64,000 bases of DNA from Mesobacillus boroniphilus (GTDB lineage: Bacteria > Bacillota > Bacilli > Bacillales > Cytobacillaceae). Location: positions 62,001 through 126,000 of the forward strand of contig NZ_QTKX01000001.1 in NCBI RefSeq assembly GCF_018424685.1. Direction: 5' to 3'. The position numbers were made by a program, and so were the translations under genes. The notes under the pieces are model-generated. The model ran no database searches and was not told the origin of the DNA. It saw only the letters and a program-made list of their open reading frames with translations. Shown piece by piece: positions 1 through 8,979 of this stretch. Within the stretch, counting starts at the first letter, position 1. The number at the start of each line of letters is the position of its first letter.

Positions 1-81
1 GCTTCCTCGCTTGGTGGCAAGCTTGATATCCACAGTAAACATGGCAAAGGGACAATGATTATTGTGAGGATTCCGATATGA
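1..81 (+). CDS. Sensor histidine kinase, C-terminal end (partial)
   Basis: Only the last 26 codons and the TGA stop lie in the window. The readable residues (GGKLDIHSKHGKGT followed by a beta-strand MIIVRIPI) are the usual end of a GHKL ATPase domain of a histidine kinase. The reading frame ends 20 bases before the start of a LuxR-type response regulator, so the two form a two-component pair; in B. subtilis the equivalent pair is YhcY-YhcZ. The sensor part is outside the window, so the signal cannot be inferred. Confidence 0.8.
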   Translation, partial: ASSLGGKLDIHSKHGKGTMIIVRIPI

Positions 82-101
82 TTAAAGGGGAGGAACGGGG
101 G

Positions 102-761
102 ATGACAATTAGAATCCTTATTGCGGATGACCACCATGTCGTAAGAAGAGGATTGGTTTTTTTCCTTAGGACACAGGAACAAATTGAAGTCATCGGGGAA
201 GCTGGGAATGGGAAAGAAGCTGTAGAGCTTGCCCGGACACTGAATCCAGACATTATCTTAATGGATTTAATCATGCCGGTTATGAACGGGATTGAAGCGA
301 CGAAAATCATCAAGGCAGAGAACCCTGATATTAAAATAATGATGCTGACCAGCTTTTCAGACAGTGAGCATGTGATCCCAGCCATCGAAGCAGGTGCATC
401 AGGCTACCAGCTCAAAGATATACAGCCAGATGCACTGGTGAAATCAATCATCAGAATCATTGAAGGTGAAAATCAGCTGCATCCAAAGGCAACATCGCTT
501 GTTTTAAAGCATCTTTCCAGCCATAGACGCCATGAGAGAAAACCGCTAGATGAGCTTACAAGGCGTGAGCTGGAGGTTCTGAAAGAAATCGCCAGCGGCA
601 AAAGCAATAAAGAAATTGCAGCATCATTGTACATTACGGAAAAAACGGTCAAAACGCATGTTTCCAATGTACTTGCAAAATTGGAATTGGCAGACCGGAC
701 TCAGGCGGCGCTATTTGCTGTCCGAAATCGCCTGGTTGACCAGGAACCGCCATCTGCATAA
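102..761 (+). CDS. yhcZ: LuxR/NarL-family response regulator, YhcZ-like
   Basis: Cytoplasmic transcription factor of 219 residues, phosphorylated by the kinase encoded just upstream. The receiver domain has the acidic pair (IADDHH), the phosphoacceptor Asp in ILMDLIMP and the conserved Lys in YQLKD. The C-terminal LuxR helix-turn-helix reads LTRRELEVLKEIASGKSNKE then ITEKTVKTHV. An ATG at 78 is possible, but GGGGAGG at 87-93 sits 8 bases before the ATG at 102, which gives the normal MTIRILIADD start. Strong resemblance to B. subtilis YhcZ is from memory. A hairpin terminator follows at 837-875, so the pair is the end of its operon. Confidence 0.88.
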   Translation: MTIRILIADDHHVVRRGLVFFLRTQEQIEVIGEAGNGKEAVELARTLNPDIILMDLIMPVMNGIEATKIIKAENPDIKIMMLTSFSDSEHVIPAIEAGASGYQLKDIQPDALVKSIIRIIEGENQLHPKATSLVLKHLSSHRRHERKPLDELTRRELEVLKEIASGKSNKEIAASLYITEKTVKTHVSNVLAKLELADRTQAALFAVRNRLVDQEPPSA

Positions 762-836
762 CTGGATTCGAAATATGGTATTTCATGCGGAAGAAAAACC
801 AATAATTAACAATGAAAATCAGAATAAAAAATAACA

Positions 837-875
837 AACACGGCACCTTAATATAGGTGGCCGTGTTATTTTTTT
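837..875 (+). terminator. Rho-independent terminator after yhcZ
   Basis: Stem AACACGGCACC (837-847) with GGTGGCCGTGTT (856-867), loop of 8 bases, followed by a run of seven T. Confidence 0.85.
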
Positions 876-890
876 GGTGGAATTCTCTTG

Positions 891-1145
891 TTAAATCGAG
901 CCGGTTACAGCGGTTTCCAGGTAGTCATCGCCGGCGGCTTCATTTGCGTGGTCGATATATCTTAGCAGGGAATACAGACGCTTTTCAATGACAGTATAAT
1001 CTTTTTCAAAGTTGTAAGCGTGGAGAAAATGTTCAATCTTCTTGGCCAGGAACTGGTCCTCTGTCCTAACCATAAGGATGAGCAAGTTATCCCATTGGGA
1101 TCGGTGCGTGTAATATAAAGCACGATCGTAATCCGTTTTAGTCAT
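891..1145 (-). CDS. yhdB: YhdB-like small protein
   Basis: Protein of 84 residues with the sequence TDYDRALYYTHRSQWDNLLI and a second conserved block KKIEHFLHAYNFEKDY, which I recognise as the YhdB-like family of Bacillus. No membrane segment or catalytic motif is visible; the function is unknown. A TTG six bases upstream is possible, but AAGGAGG lies 7 bases before the ATG at 1145, so that start is preferred. It stands alone on the minus strand, opposite the yhcZ terminator. Confidence 0.75.
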   Translation of the reverse strand: MTKTDYDRALYYTHRSQWDNLLILMVRTEDQFLAKKIEHFLHAYNFEKDYTVIEKRLYSLLRYIDHANEAAGDDYLETAVTGSI

Positions 1146-1326
1146 ATCCAATCCTCCTTATGAGGAGTTGATAATATTATATGGAGTTCCCGCCGGAACT
1201 TCCTCAGAAAATGTTGGACGACCTTGTTTACTGGGCTTTTCAAGTTTTACCTGTATAATTGGGCATTCAAATGAACTTGAAATGGCTGCATATTGAAGAA
1301 ATAAAATAGCTAAAAAGGAGCGTAAA

Positions 1327-1650
1327 ATGAAAAAGTATTTTGTCGCTATGGTGGTATTGTTGATTTTGTTACTTGGAATCCTAAAGGTAGATATCAGTGC
1401 GCAAAGGCCTGATTACGAAAAGTATGGACGAATCGCTACTGCTGTGATTAAAGAGGACTTTCCTGGCGAAGCCATCCAGGATTATAAGTATATGGGCCGG
1501 AAACAAATAGACGATCGCCAGGTACTCGATTCATTTCAGTACAAAATCAGTGTTAATGGAAAACCGGTTATTATGACAGTGCAAATCACACACGATTTGA
1601 AAAATAACAGGCTGCTGAGCCTTACAGTTACCGAACAACCAGAGCAGTAA
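1327..1650 (+). CDS. yhdC: DUF3889 family secreted/anchored protein, YhdC-like
   Basis: 107 residues. The N-terminus has a short basic start and a hydrophobic stretch (about residues 5-20) that would act as signal peptide or membrane anchor. The rest is a small alpha/beta domain with the blocks IATAVIKEDFPGEAIQDYKY and DSFQYKI. This matches my memory of DUF3889/YhdC, a Bacillus family of unknown function placed near yhdB and spoVR. RBS AAAAGGAG precedes the ATG at 1327. Confidence 0.72.
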   Translation: MKKYFVAMVVLLILLLGILKVDISAQRPDYEKYGRIATAVIKEDFPGEAIQDYKYMGRKQIDDRQVLDSFQYKISVNGKPVIMTVQITHDLKNNRLLSLTVTEQPEQ

Positions 1651-1718
1651 AGTTTCTAACCTGTTCATCTTTCTCCCTTTTTTCTCATACATTGTTGTAA
1701 GAGATGAAAGGGGGAGAG

Positions 1719-3131
1719 ATGGTGTCGGAAGATCAGAAGTCACTAGAATATGCCATTTCTGAAATTACCGAAATCGCTAAGGGTTTCGGGCTGGACTTTT
1801 ATCCGATGAGGTATGAAATATGTCCTGCAGAAATCATCTATACATTTGGTGCCTATGGAATGCCAACAAGATTTTCCCATTGGAGCTTTGGGAAGCAATT
1901 TCATAAAATGAAGCTCCACTATGATTTAGGCCTCTCGAAAATCTATGAACTGGTCATCAATTCTAATCCGTGTTATGCCTTCTTGTTAGATTCCAATTCA
2001 CTGATACAGAACAAATTAATTGTTGCCCATGTCCTTGCTCACTGTGATTTCTTTAAGAATAATATCCGTTTCCAGAATACGAAGCGTGATATGGTTGAAA
2101 GCATGGCAGCAACGGCGGAGAGAATTCGTAAATATGAAATCCAGCATGGAAAACAAAAGGTTGAATCATTCCTTGATGCAGTATTGGCTATTGAAGAACA
2201 TATCGACCCGTCGCTGATGAGACCGAAGCTCGCTTGGTCAATGGAAGATGAGACTGAGGACGATGAGCCAATGTCTGCAGCGACGCCATATGATGATCTT
2301 TGGAATCTTGATGCAAAAAAGGAAGAACCTAAAGAGAGGAATAAGAAAAAGAAGTTTCCGCCACGCCCGGAGAAGGATCTGCTTTTGTTCATTGAAAGTT
2401 ATAGCCGTGAGCTAGAGGATTGGCAGCGGGATATCCTGACGATGATGAGGGAGGAAATGCTCTATTTTTGGCCACAGCTTGAAACTAAAATAATGAACGA
2501 AGGCTGGGCTTCTTACTGGCATCAACGGATTCTCCGGGAAATGGACCTGACAAGCGGCGAATCAATCGAGTTTGCAAAATTGAATGCTGGGGTGGTGCAG
2601 CCATCAAAAACGGGGATCAATCCATATTATTTAGGAATCAAAATTTTTGAAGATATTGAGGAACGGTATAATAATCCGACTGAGGAAATGAAGCGCCGTG
2701 GAGTACTACCAGGGTCAGGTCGGGAAAAAATGTTTGAAGTCCGTGAAATTGAATCGGATATTTCATTTTTACGCAATTACTTGACTAAGGATCTGGTCAT
2801 GCGTGAAGATATGTATCTTTTCCAAAAGCAGGGACGTGAATATAAAGTCGTTGATAAAGCGTGGGAACAAGTTCGCGACCAGCTTGTCAGCATGAGAGTT
2901 AATGGTGGATTTCCTTATTTGACCGTGACAAATGGCGATTATTTGCAGAATGGGGAGTTGTATATAACGCACAGCTTCGAAGGCATCGAGCTGGACATTA
3001 AATACTTGGAAAAAGTACTCCCATACATCCATCAGCTATGGGGCCGAAAATGCCACATCGGAACGATGGTCGAGGGCAGGGCAATGCTTTACACCTATGA
3101 TGGAAAAGGAATCCATCGCAAATATTTATAA
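1719..3131 (+). CDS. spoVR: Stage V sporulation protein R
   Basis: SpoVR family protein of about 470 residues, needed for correct spore cortex formation in B. subtilis (established for the family). Recognisable blocks include [18 protein letters not shown] near the N-terminus, [12 protein letters not shown], and [12 protein letters not shown] in the middle. Residues about 195-215 are an acidic then lysine-rich linker. Start is uncertain: ATG at 1704 has no RBS; AAAGGGGGAGAG (1707-1718) lies just before ATG 1719 and GTG 1722, either of which could be used. Monocistronic, with a terminator directly after it. Confidence 0.93.
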   Translation: MVSEDQKSLEYAISEITEIAKGFGLDFYPMRYEICPAEIIYTFGAYGMPTRFSHWSFGKQFHKMKLHYDLGLSKIYELVINSNPCYAFLLDSNSLIQNKLIVAHVLAHCDFFKNNIRFQNTKRDMVESMAATAERIRKYEIQHGKQKVESFLDAVLAIEEHIDPSLMRPKLAWSMEDETEDDEPMSAATPYDDLWNLDAKKEEPKERNKKKKFPPRPEKDLLLFIESYSRELEDWQRDILTMMREEMLYFWPQLETKIMNEGWASYWHQRILREMDLTSGESIEFAKLNAGVVQPSKTGINPYYLGIKIFEDIEERYNNPTEEMKRRGVLPGSGREKMFEVREIESDISFLRNYLTKDLVMREDMYLFQKQGREYKVVDKAWEQVRDQLVSMRVNGGFPYLTVTNGDYLQNGELYITHSFEGIELDIKYLEKVLPYIHQLWGRKCHIGTMVEGRAMLYTYDGKGIHRKYL

Positions 3132-3140
3132 AGATAAAAT

Positions 3141-3172
3141 AAACCGCTGTTTTCAGCGGTTTAATTTTTTTT
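3141..3172 (+). terminator. Terminator after spoVR
   Basis: AAACCGCTG (3141-3149) pairs with CAGCGGTTT (3154-3162) across a four-base loop, followed by AATTTTTTTT. Confidence 0.85.
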
Positions 3173-3252
3173 GTGTAAAAACCATAATAATAAGGTATTT
3201 AAAATATAGACAAGCTATTTATTGAACCAATTTTAAAAGTAAGGCATAATTA

Positions 3253-3278
3253 TATATATGAGCATATATTCATATATA
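3253..3278 (+). promoter_or_regulatory. ArsR/SmtB-type operator of czcD
   Basis: Imperfect inverted repeat in 12-2-12 form: TATATATGAGCA (3253-3264), two bases, TATTCATATATA (3267-3278); the arms match at 10 of 12 positions. This is the standard shape of operators bound by CzrA/SmtB metal sensors. It lies 17 bases before the czcD start, so the likely regulator is the CzrA-like protein encoded convergently at 4308-4628. Confidence 0.75.
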
Positions 3279-3295
3279 TAAAAGGAGGCGAACAC

Positions 3296-4231
3296 ATGGG
3301 TCATAATCATTCACACGGTCATAGCCATAGTCATGGGCACGGCCATAGCCATAGTCATACAAGTAATAAAAAGGCTTTATTCTGGGCTTTTCTCCTAATC
3401 GCTACTTTCATGGTTGTAGAGGTAATTGGCGGGGTACTCACAAACAGCCTTGCACTGCTTTCAGACGCAGGCCATATGCTGAGCGATGCGGCTGCGCTTG
3501 GGTTGAGCTTATTCGCGATTAAGCTTGGTGAAAGGAAGGCTACACAATCAAAGACGTATGGCTACAAACGTTTTGAAATCATCGCAGCTGCTTTAAACGG
3601 CCTAACGTTAATTATCATTTCGATTTATATATTTGTAGAAGCATACCATCGGTTTGCAGATCCTCCAGAAGTACAAAGCATGGGAATGCTGACGATTTCG
3701 GTCATTGGGTTAATTGTCAATATCATCGCAGCATGGATATTGATGAGTGGAGACAAAGATGAGAACTTGAATGTAAGAAGCGCTTTTCTTCACGTGCTGG
3801 GAGATATGCTTGGCTCGGTTGGGGCAATAACAGCTGCATTGCTGATTTACTTTTTTGACTGGGGAATTGCAGATTCCATCGCTAGCGTCGCGGTTGCTAT
3901 TCTGATCATCATCAGCGGCTGGAGAGTGACGAAGGAGAGCTTCCATGTATTGATGGAAGGCACGCCTGAGCAGATTGAATTAAATGAAGTGAAAGAAGAA
4001 ATAATGAAGATTCCCGAAGTGAAAGATGTGCATGATGTCCACGTTTGGTCGATCACTTCAGGGGTCTTAATGCTAAGCGGGCATATTGCCGTGGAAGGGG
4101 AAGGAGCACATGACCGAGTGCTTCACAAGGCCCAAACGCTTTTGCACGACCGCTTTGGGATTGACCACAGTACCCTTCAGGTAGAAGGGGAAGAGCACGG
4201 GTGCCCATGCGCCCATGGACCTTGCAATTGA
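3296..4231 (+). CDS. czcD: CDF zinc/cadmium exporter CzcD
   Basis: Cation diffusion facilitator of 311 residues in the cytoplasmic membrane, exporting Zn2+, Cd2+ or Co2+ in exchange for protons (family knowledge). The N-terminus is an alternating His run (HSHGHSHSHGHGHSHSH), then six membrane segments. Both transport-site motifs are intact: HMLSD in TM2 and HVLGD in TM5. The cytoplasmic tail ends with a Cys/His-rich stretch (EEHGCPCAHGPCN), an extra metal-binding element. RBS AAAAGGAGG, ATG at 3296. An ArsR-type operator overlaps the promoter region and czrA is convergent downstream. Confidence 0.93.
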   Translation: MGHNHSHGHSHSHGHGHSHSHTSNKKALFWAFLLIATFMVVEVIGGVLTNSLALLSDAGHMLSDAAALGLSLFAIKLGERKATQSKTYGYKRFEIIAAALNGLTLIIISIYIFVEAYHRFADPPEVQSMGMLTISVIGLIVNIIAAWILMSGDKDENLNVRSAFLHVLGDMLGSVGAITAALLIYFFDWGIADSIASVAVAILIIISGWRVTKESFHVLMEGTPEQIELNEVKEEIMKIPEVKDVHDVHVWSITSGVLMLSGHIAVEGEGAHDRVLHKAQTLLHDRFGIDHSTLQVEGEEHGCPCAHGPCN

Positions 4232-4272
4232 TAAATACCAGTTTCTAATCACAAGTAATTTTTAAATAGGTG

Positions 4273-4326
4273 AAAAAAACATGCCGGCCAATATTGATGG
4301 GCGAACATCAATGATGGCTGGCATGT
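4273..4326 (-). terminator. Terminator of czrA, overlapping its stop
   Basis: Long hairpin of about 20 base pairs (ACATGCC...ATTGATG with CATCAAT...GGCATGT). Read on the minus strand it ends in seven T (4273-4279). The czrA stop codon at 4308-4310 is inside the stem. It may also slow transcription from czcD, though no T-run is present on the plus side. Confidence 0.75.
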
Positions 4327-4628
4327 TCTATGCTTTGCTTTAACAGGCCGATGACGTGTTCGTCGTCATGCGTGTAATACAGCGATGTACCCTCTCTCCT
4401 GAATTTGACAAGTCTGAGGTTCTTTAAGAAGCGCAGCTGATGTGAAACGGTTGATTGCAGTAATGAGAGCTTTTCTGCTATTTCATTGACCGAATGTTCC
4501 CCCTGAAATAGCAGATGGAGAATCCTGAGTCTGGTCGGATCTGAAAGGGCCTTGAAGGTCTGTGACACCATAAATAATGTTTCCTCATCCAATTCCATTT
4601 CAGGAGAGTTAATTTTCTTTTCTTCCAA
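4308..4628 (-). CDS. czrA: ArsR/SmtB-family metal-sensing repressor CzrA
   Basis: 106-residue winged-helix repressor. The core reads [20 protein letters not shown], then [20 protein letters not shown] for the recognition helix. Near the C-terminus are DDEH and a His-containing end (SIEHASHH), positions that correspond to the alpha-5 Zn sites of CzrA (D..H....H..H). It is expected to leave the czcD operator when Zn2+ is high. The start is a TTG at 4628, placed 9 bases after GCAGGAGG; no ATG is available nearby. No similar palindrome was seen at its own promoter. Confidence 0.9.
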   Translation of the reverse strand: MEEKKINSPEMELDEETLFMVSQTFKALSDPTRLRILHLLFQGEHSVNEIAEKLSLLQSTVSHQLRFLKNLRLVKFRREGTSLYYTHDDEHVIGLLKQSIEHASHH

Positions 4629-4850
4629 GTTAATCAGCCTCCTGCCTCTATTATAACTTATGAAAGAGAAATCACGGCTGCAAAATCAGTCAAAGAATTT
4701 CTGCCACTACCTATTAAGGATGAATAACTTTCCCCAATGAGGAGGAAATCTAAAACCATGCAGATAGCGGATGGTAAATGAGCAAATGAAGAGGAATCCC
4801 CAAGGTCCGATGATAAACTTTAGATATGTAAGCAGGAAGTAGGTGATACG

Positions 4851-5219
4851 ATGGACGAGAATAAAACACTTGAATCAAAATACATCCAGCAGCACCTAGC
4901 AAATGAGCGAACATATCTGGCCTGGGTCCGAACATCAATCGCAATAATCGGGATTGGTTTTTTGGCATCAAGTCTGCATTTCAATAATATTAGGTCTGTA
5001 AGCCAGGCTGCAGACACGATTGCTGTTTTTGTCAGCATCTTTTCTTTGCTTATTGGGTTGTTGATCCTATTCTTTGCAACCACACATTATTTTTCAGTAC
5101 GAAAAAATATTAACAGTCAAACCTTCGAATCAGCTAGTAACCTGATAAAAGTATCTACAGGAATAATTTTTTTGATTTTTTTGTTACTCGGTTTTTATTT
5201 AATCAGCATATTATTTTGA
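4851..5219 (+). CDS. DUF202 (YidH family) membrane protein
   Basis: 122 residues. The N-terminus has the family signature QQHLANERTYLAWVRTSIAI, followed by three hydrophobic segments (about residues 27-45, 62-82 and 98-120). YidH/DUF202 proteins are small integral membrane proteins of unknown function. The RBS is AGGTGAT, 3-4 bases before ATG 4851. No obvious partner genes; the following gene is convergent. Confidence 0.8.
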   Translation: MDENKTLESKYIQQHLANERTYLAWVRTSIAIIGIGFLASSLHFNNIRSVSQAADTIAVFVSIFSLLIGLLILFFATTHYFSVRKNINSQTFESASNLIKVSTGIIFLIFLLLGFYLISILF

Positions 5220-5350
5220 TTGGCTGTATTTGCATTTGTTTTTGAATTATCCTCCCTGATCCACATATGAATCTGAACTCTCTTTTCGGGGGAACTCTGA
5301 TCCGGCAGTACCTAAAAAACTTTAGCGGAAAAGTTCTCGGATAACAAACA

Positions 5351-5992
5351 TTAGTTTCCGGTGCTGTTCTCCTTAGGTTTTTTATGGGTTACAAGACCAT
5401 CATAATTGGTGATATATAGCTCTATCTCTGGCTTGGTGGACAGACAGTGAGCCTTCATAAGCTGATAATAGTTCACCCTGTTTAGTGGATCATAAGGCAG
5501 CATGGGATATTCCTTATGCTCTTTCACATAAAGGTCTACAGCTTTCTGTACTAAATCAATCGTTACTGCGAGATTTTTTTCTTCCTCATCGAAAATATCG
5601 TAAGTTTCCTTTGACATGTAAAAGTTTCTTGATGGAATTCCTTTAAGGATTGGGGCGAGTTGCTCAACATCAATGCAGTTATCTTCCTTAACGAGAATTG
5701 TTCGATAAACGCCTTTCGGCAGCTGTTCCGAATAAATGCGTACTGCTTGTTTTATATCTTCAACGCTAGTCTCAATGATAGGCCAGGCCTTTGGTGTTTC
5801 CTGTGGTATTTTTTTCGTCCTGGCAGCTAAAAGAATGTATATGGCCATGCCTCCAACGGAACCCAAAACAGTCAAGTATGGGAATAAATCAAGCACGAAG
5901 TCAATAATATAACCGATGATTGGCCAGACTAATGCAATTGCGGCTTTCAAACCAGGTGTTCCTGGAAAAGCTCTGTCATTCTCCGTATCCAT
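5351..5992 (-). CDS. Membrane-anchored DUF3939-type protein
   Basis: 213 residues. Residues about 14-56 hold two hydrophobic segments (LVWPIIGYIIDFVLDLFPYL and a second containing VGGMAIYILLAA), followed by a soluble domain. The soluble part contains YPMLPYDPLNRVNYYQLM, which I associate with DUF3939 of Bacillus; no catalytic motif can be pointed to. AAAGGAGGGG lies 6 bases before ATG 5992. The assignment is moderate and the function unknown. Confidence 0.6.
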   Translation of the reverse strand: MDTENDRAFPGTPGLKAAIALVWPIIGYIIDFVLDLFPYLTVLGSVGGMAIYILLAARTKKIPQETPKAWPIIETSVEDIKQAVRIYSEQLPKGVYRTILVKEDNCIDVEQLAPILKGIPSRNFYMSKETYDIFDEEEKNLAVTIDLVQKAVDLYVKEHKEYPMLPYDPLNRVNYYQLMKAHCLSTKPEIELYITNYDGLVTHKKPKENSTGN

Positions 5993-6434
5993 CTGAATCC
6001 CCTCCTTTCAAGGTCAAGAAGTGCCTTTATTTCACAATAGTCGGATCACTCATACGGTGATGTAGAAGTGTAGAGCTTAATAAACGTATTTGGGTTAAGA
6101 TGTCTGTGGTTTTGCCGATATAAAAGTAAGAGTCTGTGCTTTTTTGAGAAGAGGCTAACATGGTGATTAAAGCAGGACCTGGGCGGGCTAAAAGAAAATG
6201 GGGTTGCTCCTACTATTATTATATAAAATTCTTTTTATGAGTGGTAATGTCTAGTGTTGAAAATTATGAAAATAAGATTCTTAACAGGTCAATTAGACAG
6301 TGAATATTGTATAATATTTAGAGAGCTTCATTCTTTTTTTCGGATATTGTTATACGAAATGTCTGGCAAACTCCGGCTTTTACAGAACCGCTAGTACATG
6401 AAAGCTAATAAACCAGACAGAAATGAGGGGCAGG
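5993..6434. other. Intergenic stretch without recognised gene
   Basis: About 440 bases between divergent genes. It holds the RBS of the 5992 gene and AT-rich sequence; a TATAAT at 6310-6315 could be a -10 element for the downstream GGDEF-EAL gene, but the -35 region is poor. No hairpin terminator, repeat or riboswitch was recognised. Confidence 0.5.
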
Positions 6435-8792
6435 ATGGATATTCCCCATATGTACATATTTGACTTGAATAATATAGCCTTGACTGTCGTCTTTTCAATC
6501 ATCTCTTCAATTTTGGCTGTTGAATTCAGCAGGCAAATCAAAAGAATAAGTGAAAAAAAGAAAAGTAAAATTGCTCTGTATTCTGTGGTGTTGGCATTTA
6601 CATTCTGGCTGACTCATCTTTTTGTGATTATTTCAGCTGGAGTCCCATTCTCTACGAGCAATTATTATTTATACTTTTTAATCTTTTTTGGAATTTGTGC
6701 GATTGGATCATTTGCAGCACTTAGTTTAGCACAAAGGGAGATTGCGAATACTTCACAGTACATATTCACGAGCATATTAATTGCGGCAAGCATTTTGATC
6801 GCTGATTTTACGGCTTTCTACATAATCTTCAAGAATGCCATTACTATACAGCCGATTTTTGCAGCACTATCAGTTTTCATGGTTCTTGTTACCTCATTTT
6901 TGCTGCTGAGATTTTTGATGCAAATTACGAATGAGGATATTTATGAGTTTGTGAAAAAGTATAAGTACATCGGCAGCGTACTTGGCGGCATTGCACTGGC
7001 AGGTATTCCTTATATCATCCTCACATCAATGATGACAGTAGTAGAGGGTGAAGGCCCTCATTCGGCCTTGGCACCGTTCATCTTCATGGCGGCTGCAAAT
7101 TTATTATTCATGCTCGTTCCAGACCTGTTTGGCGAAAAATTGATCATGAAGAATGTCCAGTCCCATCTATCCTTGTTCAGCCATAACCCTGATTCTGTGT
7201 TCAGGGTCGATTTGCAAGGTTATATTTTAAGTGTCAATAAAGAGGCAGTTGAAATGACAGGGTACATGGCTAATGAATTAGCTGGGCTCCATTTCATTGA
7301 TCTGATTGGTGGAAACGAGGAAGAACAGAAAATCAGGAAATATTTCAGGAAAGTCCTTAGAGGCGAGACGAAATTGATTGAAACTACCCTCAAAAGGGCT
7401 GATTCAACATACGCGGAAGTGAGAATCACAGCCGTCAGGATCATCGTCAAAAATACAACAGTTGGTGTTTTTGGAATCGTCAGGGACATAACAGAGCAAA
7501 AAAAAGCAGACAAGATGATTGAGTATCTGGCATATCATGATGAGCTTACTAATTTGCCTAACAGACGGAATTTAGAGAAAGTGATGGCTGAGCTGTTTAT
7601 TAAGGATGAAGCATTTTCCTTGATTTATCTTGATTTTGACCGCTTTAAAAGAATCAATGATACATTTGGACATTCGTTTGGTGATAAGATTTTGATGCAA
7701 ATCGGCAAGAAGCTTGCAGAAGTCGTGCCGGAGGAATGTCTTGTTGCAAGAATTGGCGGAGATGAATTCGCGATTCTTGTTGCTGAAGGAAACAAGCCAG
7801 ACCAGATCGCCAATAAGGTTGTGCGGGCATTCCAGTCACCGCTATTTGCCGAGGGCATGGAATTTTTGATCACGGCAAGTATTGGGATTTCCAAGTATCC
7901 AGAAGATACGGATAACCTTGAATTATTACTGAAATACGCTGATATGGCAATGTATAAGGCGAAAGAAAACGGCGCGAACCACTTTCAGTTTTTCGACCAA
8001 AGCATGGTGGATCAGAACCTGAATAAGTTTGAGCTTGAGAATGATTTGAGGAACGCTATAAATAGTGATGCTCTCACCGTTTTTTACCAGCCTAAATACA
8101 ATGCAACAACAAATGAAATAACCGGGGCTGAAGCTCTGGCAAGATGGAAGCATCCTCGCCATGGAATGATTCCTCCTGGTGTATTCATCCCGATTGCCGA
8201 GGAGGCGAACTTGATCGTACCCCTCGAGAGATTAATCATTAGGCAGGTGTTCAGCCAGCTTGTCACATGGAAGGAGCAGGGATTCGATGTTCCCCGCACA
8301 TCAATCAATATCTCGATCATACATTTTTACCAGGAGGATTTCGTGAAATTCATGCAGCTTGCGCTTAAAGAGTACGATCTTTATGGTGAATTGATTGAAA
8401 TCGAAGTAACTGAAAGCATCATGATCAAGAAGGAAGATAGTATCAACGCACAGCTTCAGTCACTAAGGGAAATTGGAATCGAAGTCAGCATTGATGATTT
8501 TGGCACAGGATACAGTTCTTTGAGCTATTTAAGTAAACTTTCAGTCGACCGTTTGAAAATTGACCAAAGCTTCATTTCGCACTCCCAGGAAAACCGCGAA
8601 ATCATATCAACGATTGTTTCTATGGCAACGAACCTGAAGTTAAAGGTCATTGCCGAGGGGGTTGAAACAGAATCGCAGATTGACCTGTTGAAATCACTGG
8701 GCTGTCAAGAAGTTCAGGGCTATTTCTACTCACCACCTTTGCCATCTAATGAATATGAAACAATGATGAACAGGAAGCTTCAGGAGACCTGA
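6435..8792 (+). CDS. Membrane PAS-GGDEF-EAL cyclic-di-GMP enzyme
   Basis: 785 residues. An N-terminal block of about seven membrane segments (residues 1-230) is followed by PAS (about 245-355), GGDEF (about 365-530) and EAL (about 540-780). GGDEF is intact (ARIGGDEFAIL, and DFDRFKRINDTFGH), so cyclase activity is expected; no RxxD inhibitory site is seen at the usual place. EAL is also intact (AEALARW, DDFGTGYSSL, AEGVET), so phosphodiesterase activity is expected. The layout is that of B. subtilis YkoW (MHYT-PAS-GGDEF-EAL), but the MHYT metal-binding repeats are not evident. ATG 6435 follows GAGGGGCAGG; the ATG at 6423 has no RBS. Confidence 0.9.
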   Translation: MDIPHMYIFDLNNIALTVVFSIISSILAVEFSRQIKRISEKKKSKIALYSVVLAFTFWLTHLFVIISAGVPFSTSNYYLYFLIFFGICAIGSFAALSLAQREIANTSQYIFTSILIAASILIADFTAFYIIFKNAITIQPIFAALSVFMVLVTSFLLLRFLMQITNEDIYEFVKKYKYIGSVLGGIALAGIPYIILTSMMTVVEGEGPHSALAPFIFMAAANLLFMLVPDLFGEKLIMKNVQSHLSLFSHNPDSVFRVDLQGYILSVNKEAVEMTGYMANELAGLHFIDLIGGNEEEQKIRKYFRKVLRGETKLIETTLKRADSTYAEVRITAVRIIVKNTTVGVFGIVRDITEQKKADKMIEYLAYHDELTNLPNRRNLEKVMAELFIKDEAFSLIYLDFDRFKRINDTFGHSFGDKILMQIGKKLAEVVPEECLVARIGGDEFAILVAEGNKPDQIANKVVRAFQSPLFAEGMEFLITASIGISKYPEDTDNLELLLKYADMAMYKAKENGANHFQFFDQSMVDQNLNKFELENDLRNAINSDALTVFYQPKYNATTNEITGAEALARWKHPRHGMIPPGVFIPIAEEANLIVPLERLIIRQVFSQLVTWKEQGFDVPRTSINISIIHFYQEDFVKFMQLALKEYDLYGELIEIEVTESIMIKKEDSINAQLQSLREIGIEVSIDDFGTGYSSLSYLSKLSVDRLKIDQSFISHSQENREIISTIVSMATNLKLKVIAEGVETESQIDLLKSLGCQEVQGYFYSPPLPSNEYETMMNRKLQET

Positions 8793-8800
8793 CAACCGTT

Positions 8801-8829
8801 TTGACTGACTGCGTTGATTGTGTTACTAT
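8801..8829 (+). promoter_or_regulatory. Sigma-A-type promoter of the guanidine riboswitch operon
   Basis: TTGACT (8801-8806), 17 bases, TACTAT (8824-8829). The predicted start site is a few bases before the riboswitch aptamer. Confidence 0.65.
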
Positions 8830-8842
8830 TCCTATTATGAAA

Positions 8843-8960
8843 AGTCCTCTAGGGTTCCGCAGCTTTGCTGGACTGGTCCGAGAGAGGGCGCACAGGAATG
8901 CCTGTGTACACGGAGGGACAAAAACCCGGGAGATATCTATGATATCTTCCGGGTTTTTTC
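8843..8960 (+). promoter_or_regulatory. Guanidine-I (ykkC) riboswitch with terminator
   Basis: The conserved ykkC blocks are all present in order: CTAGGGTTCCG, GGACTGGTCCGAGAGAGG, ACACGGAGGGACAAAA and ACCCGGGAGATATC. The last block forms a terminator hairpin with GATATCTTCCGGGT and a T-run (to 8959). By established mechanism, guanidinium binding stabilises the aptamer and prevents this terminator from forming, switching on the SMR gene 20 bases downstream. Confidence 0.93.
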
Positions 8961-8979
8961 ATGAAAGGGGTTAAGAGGA

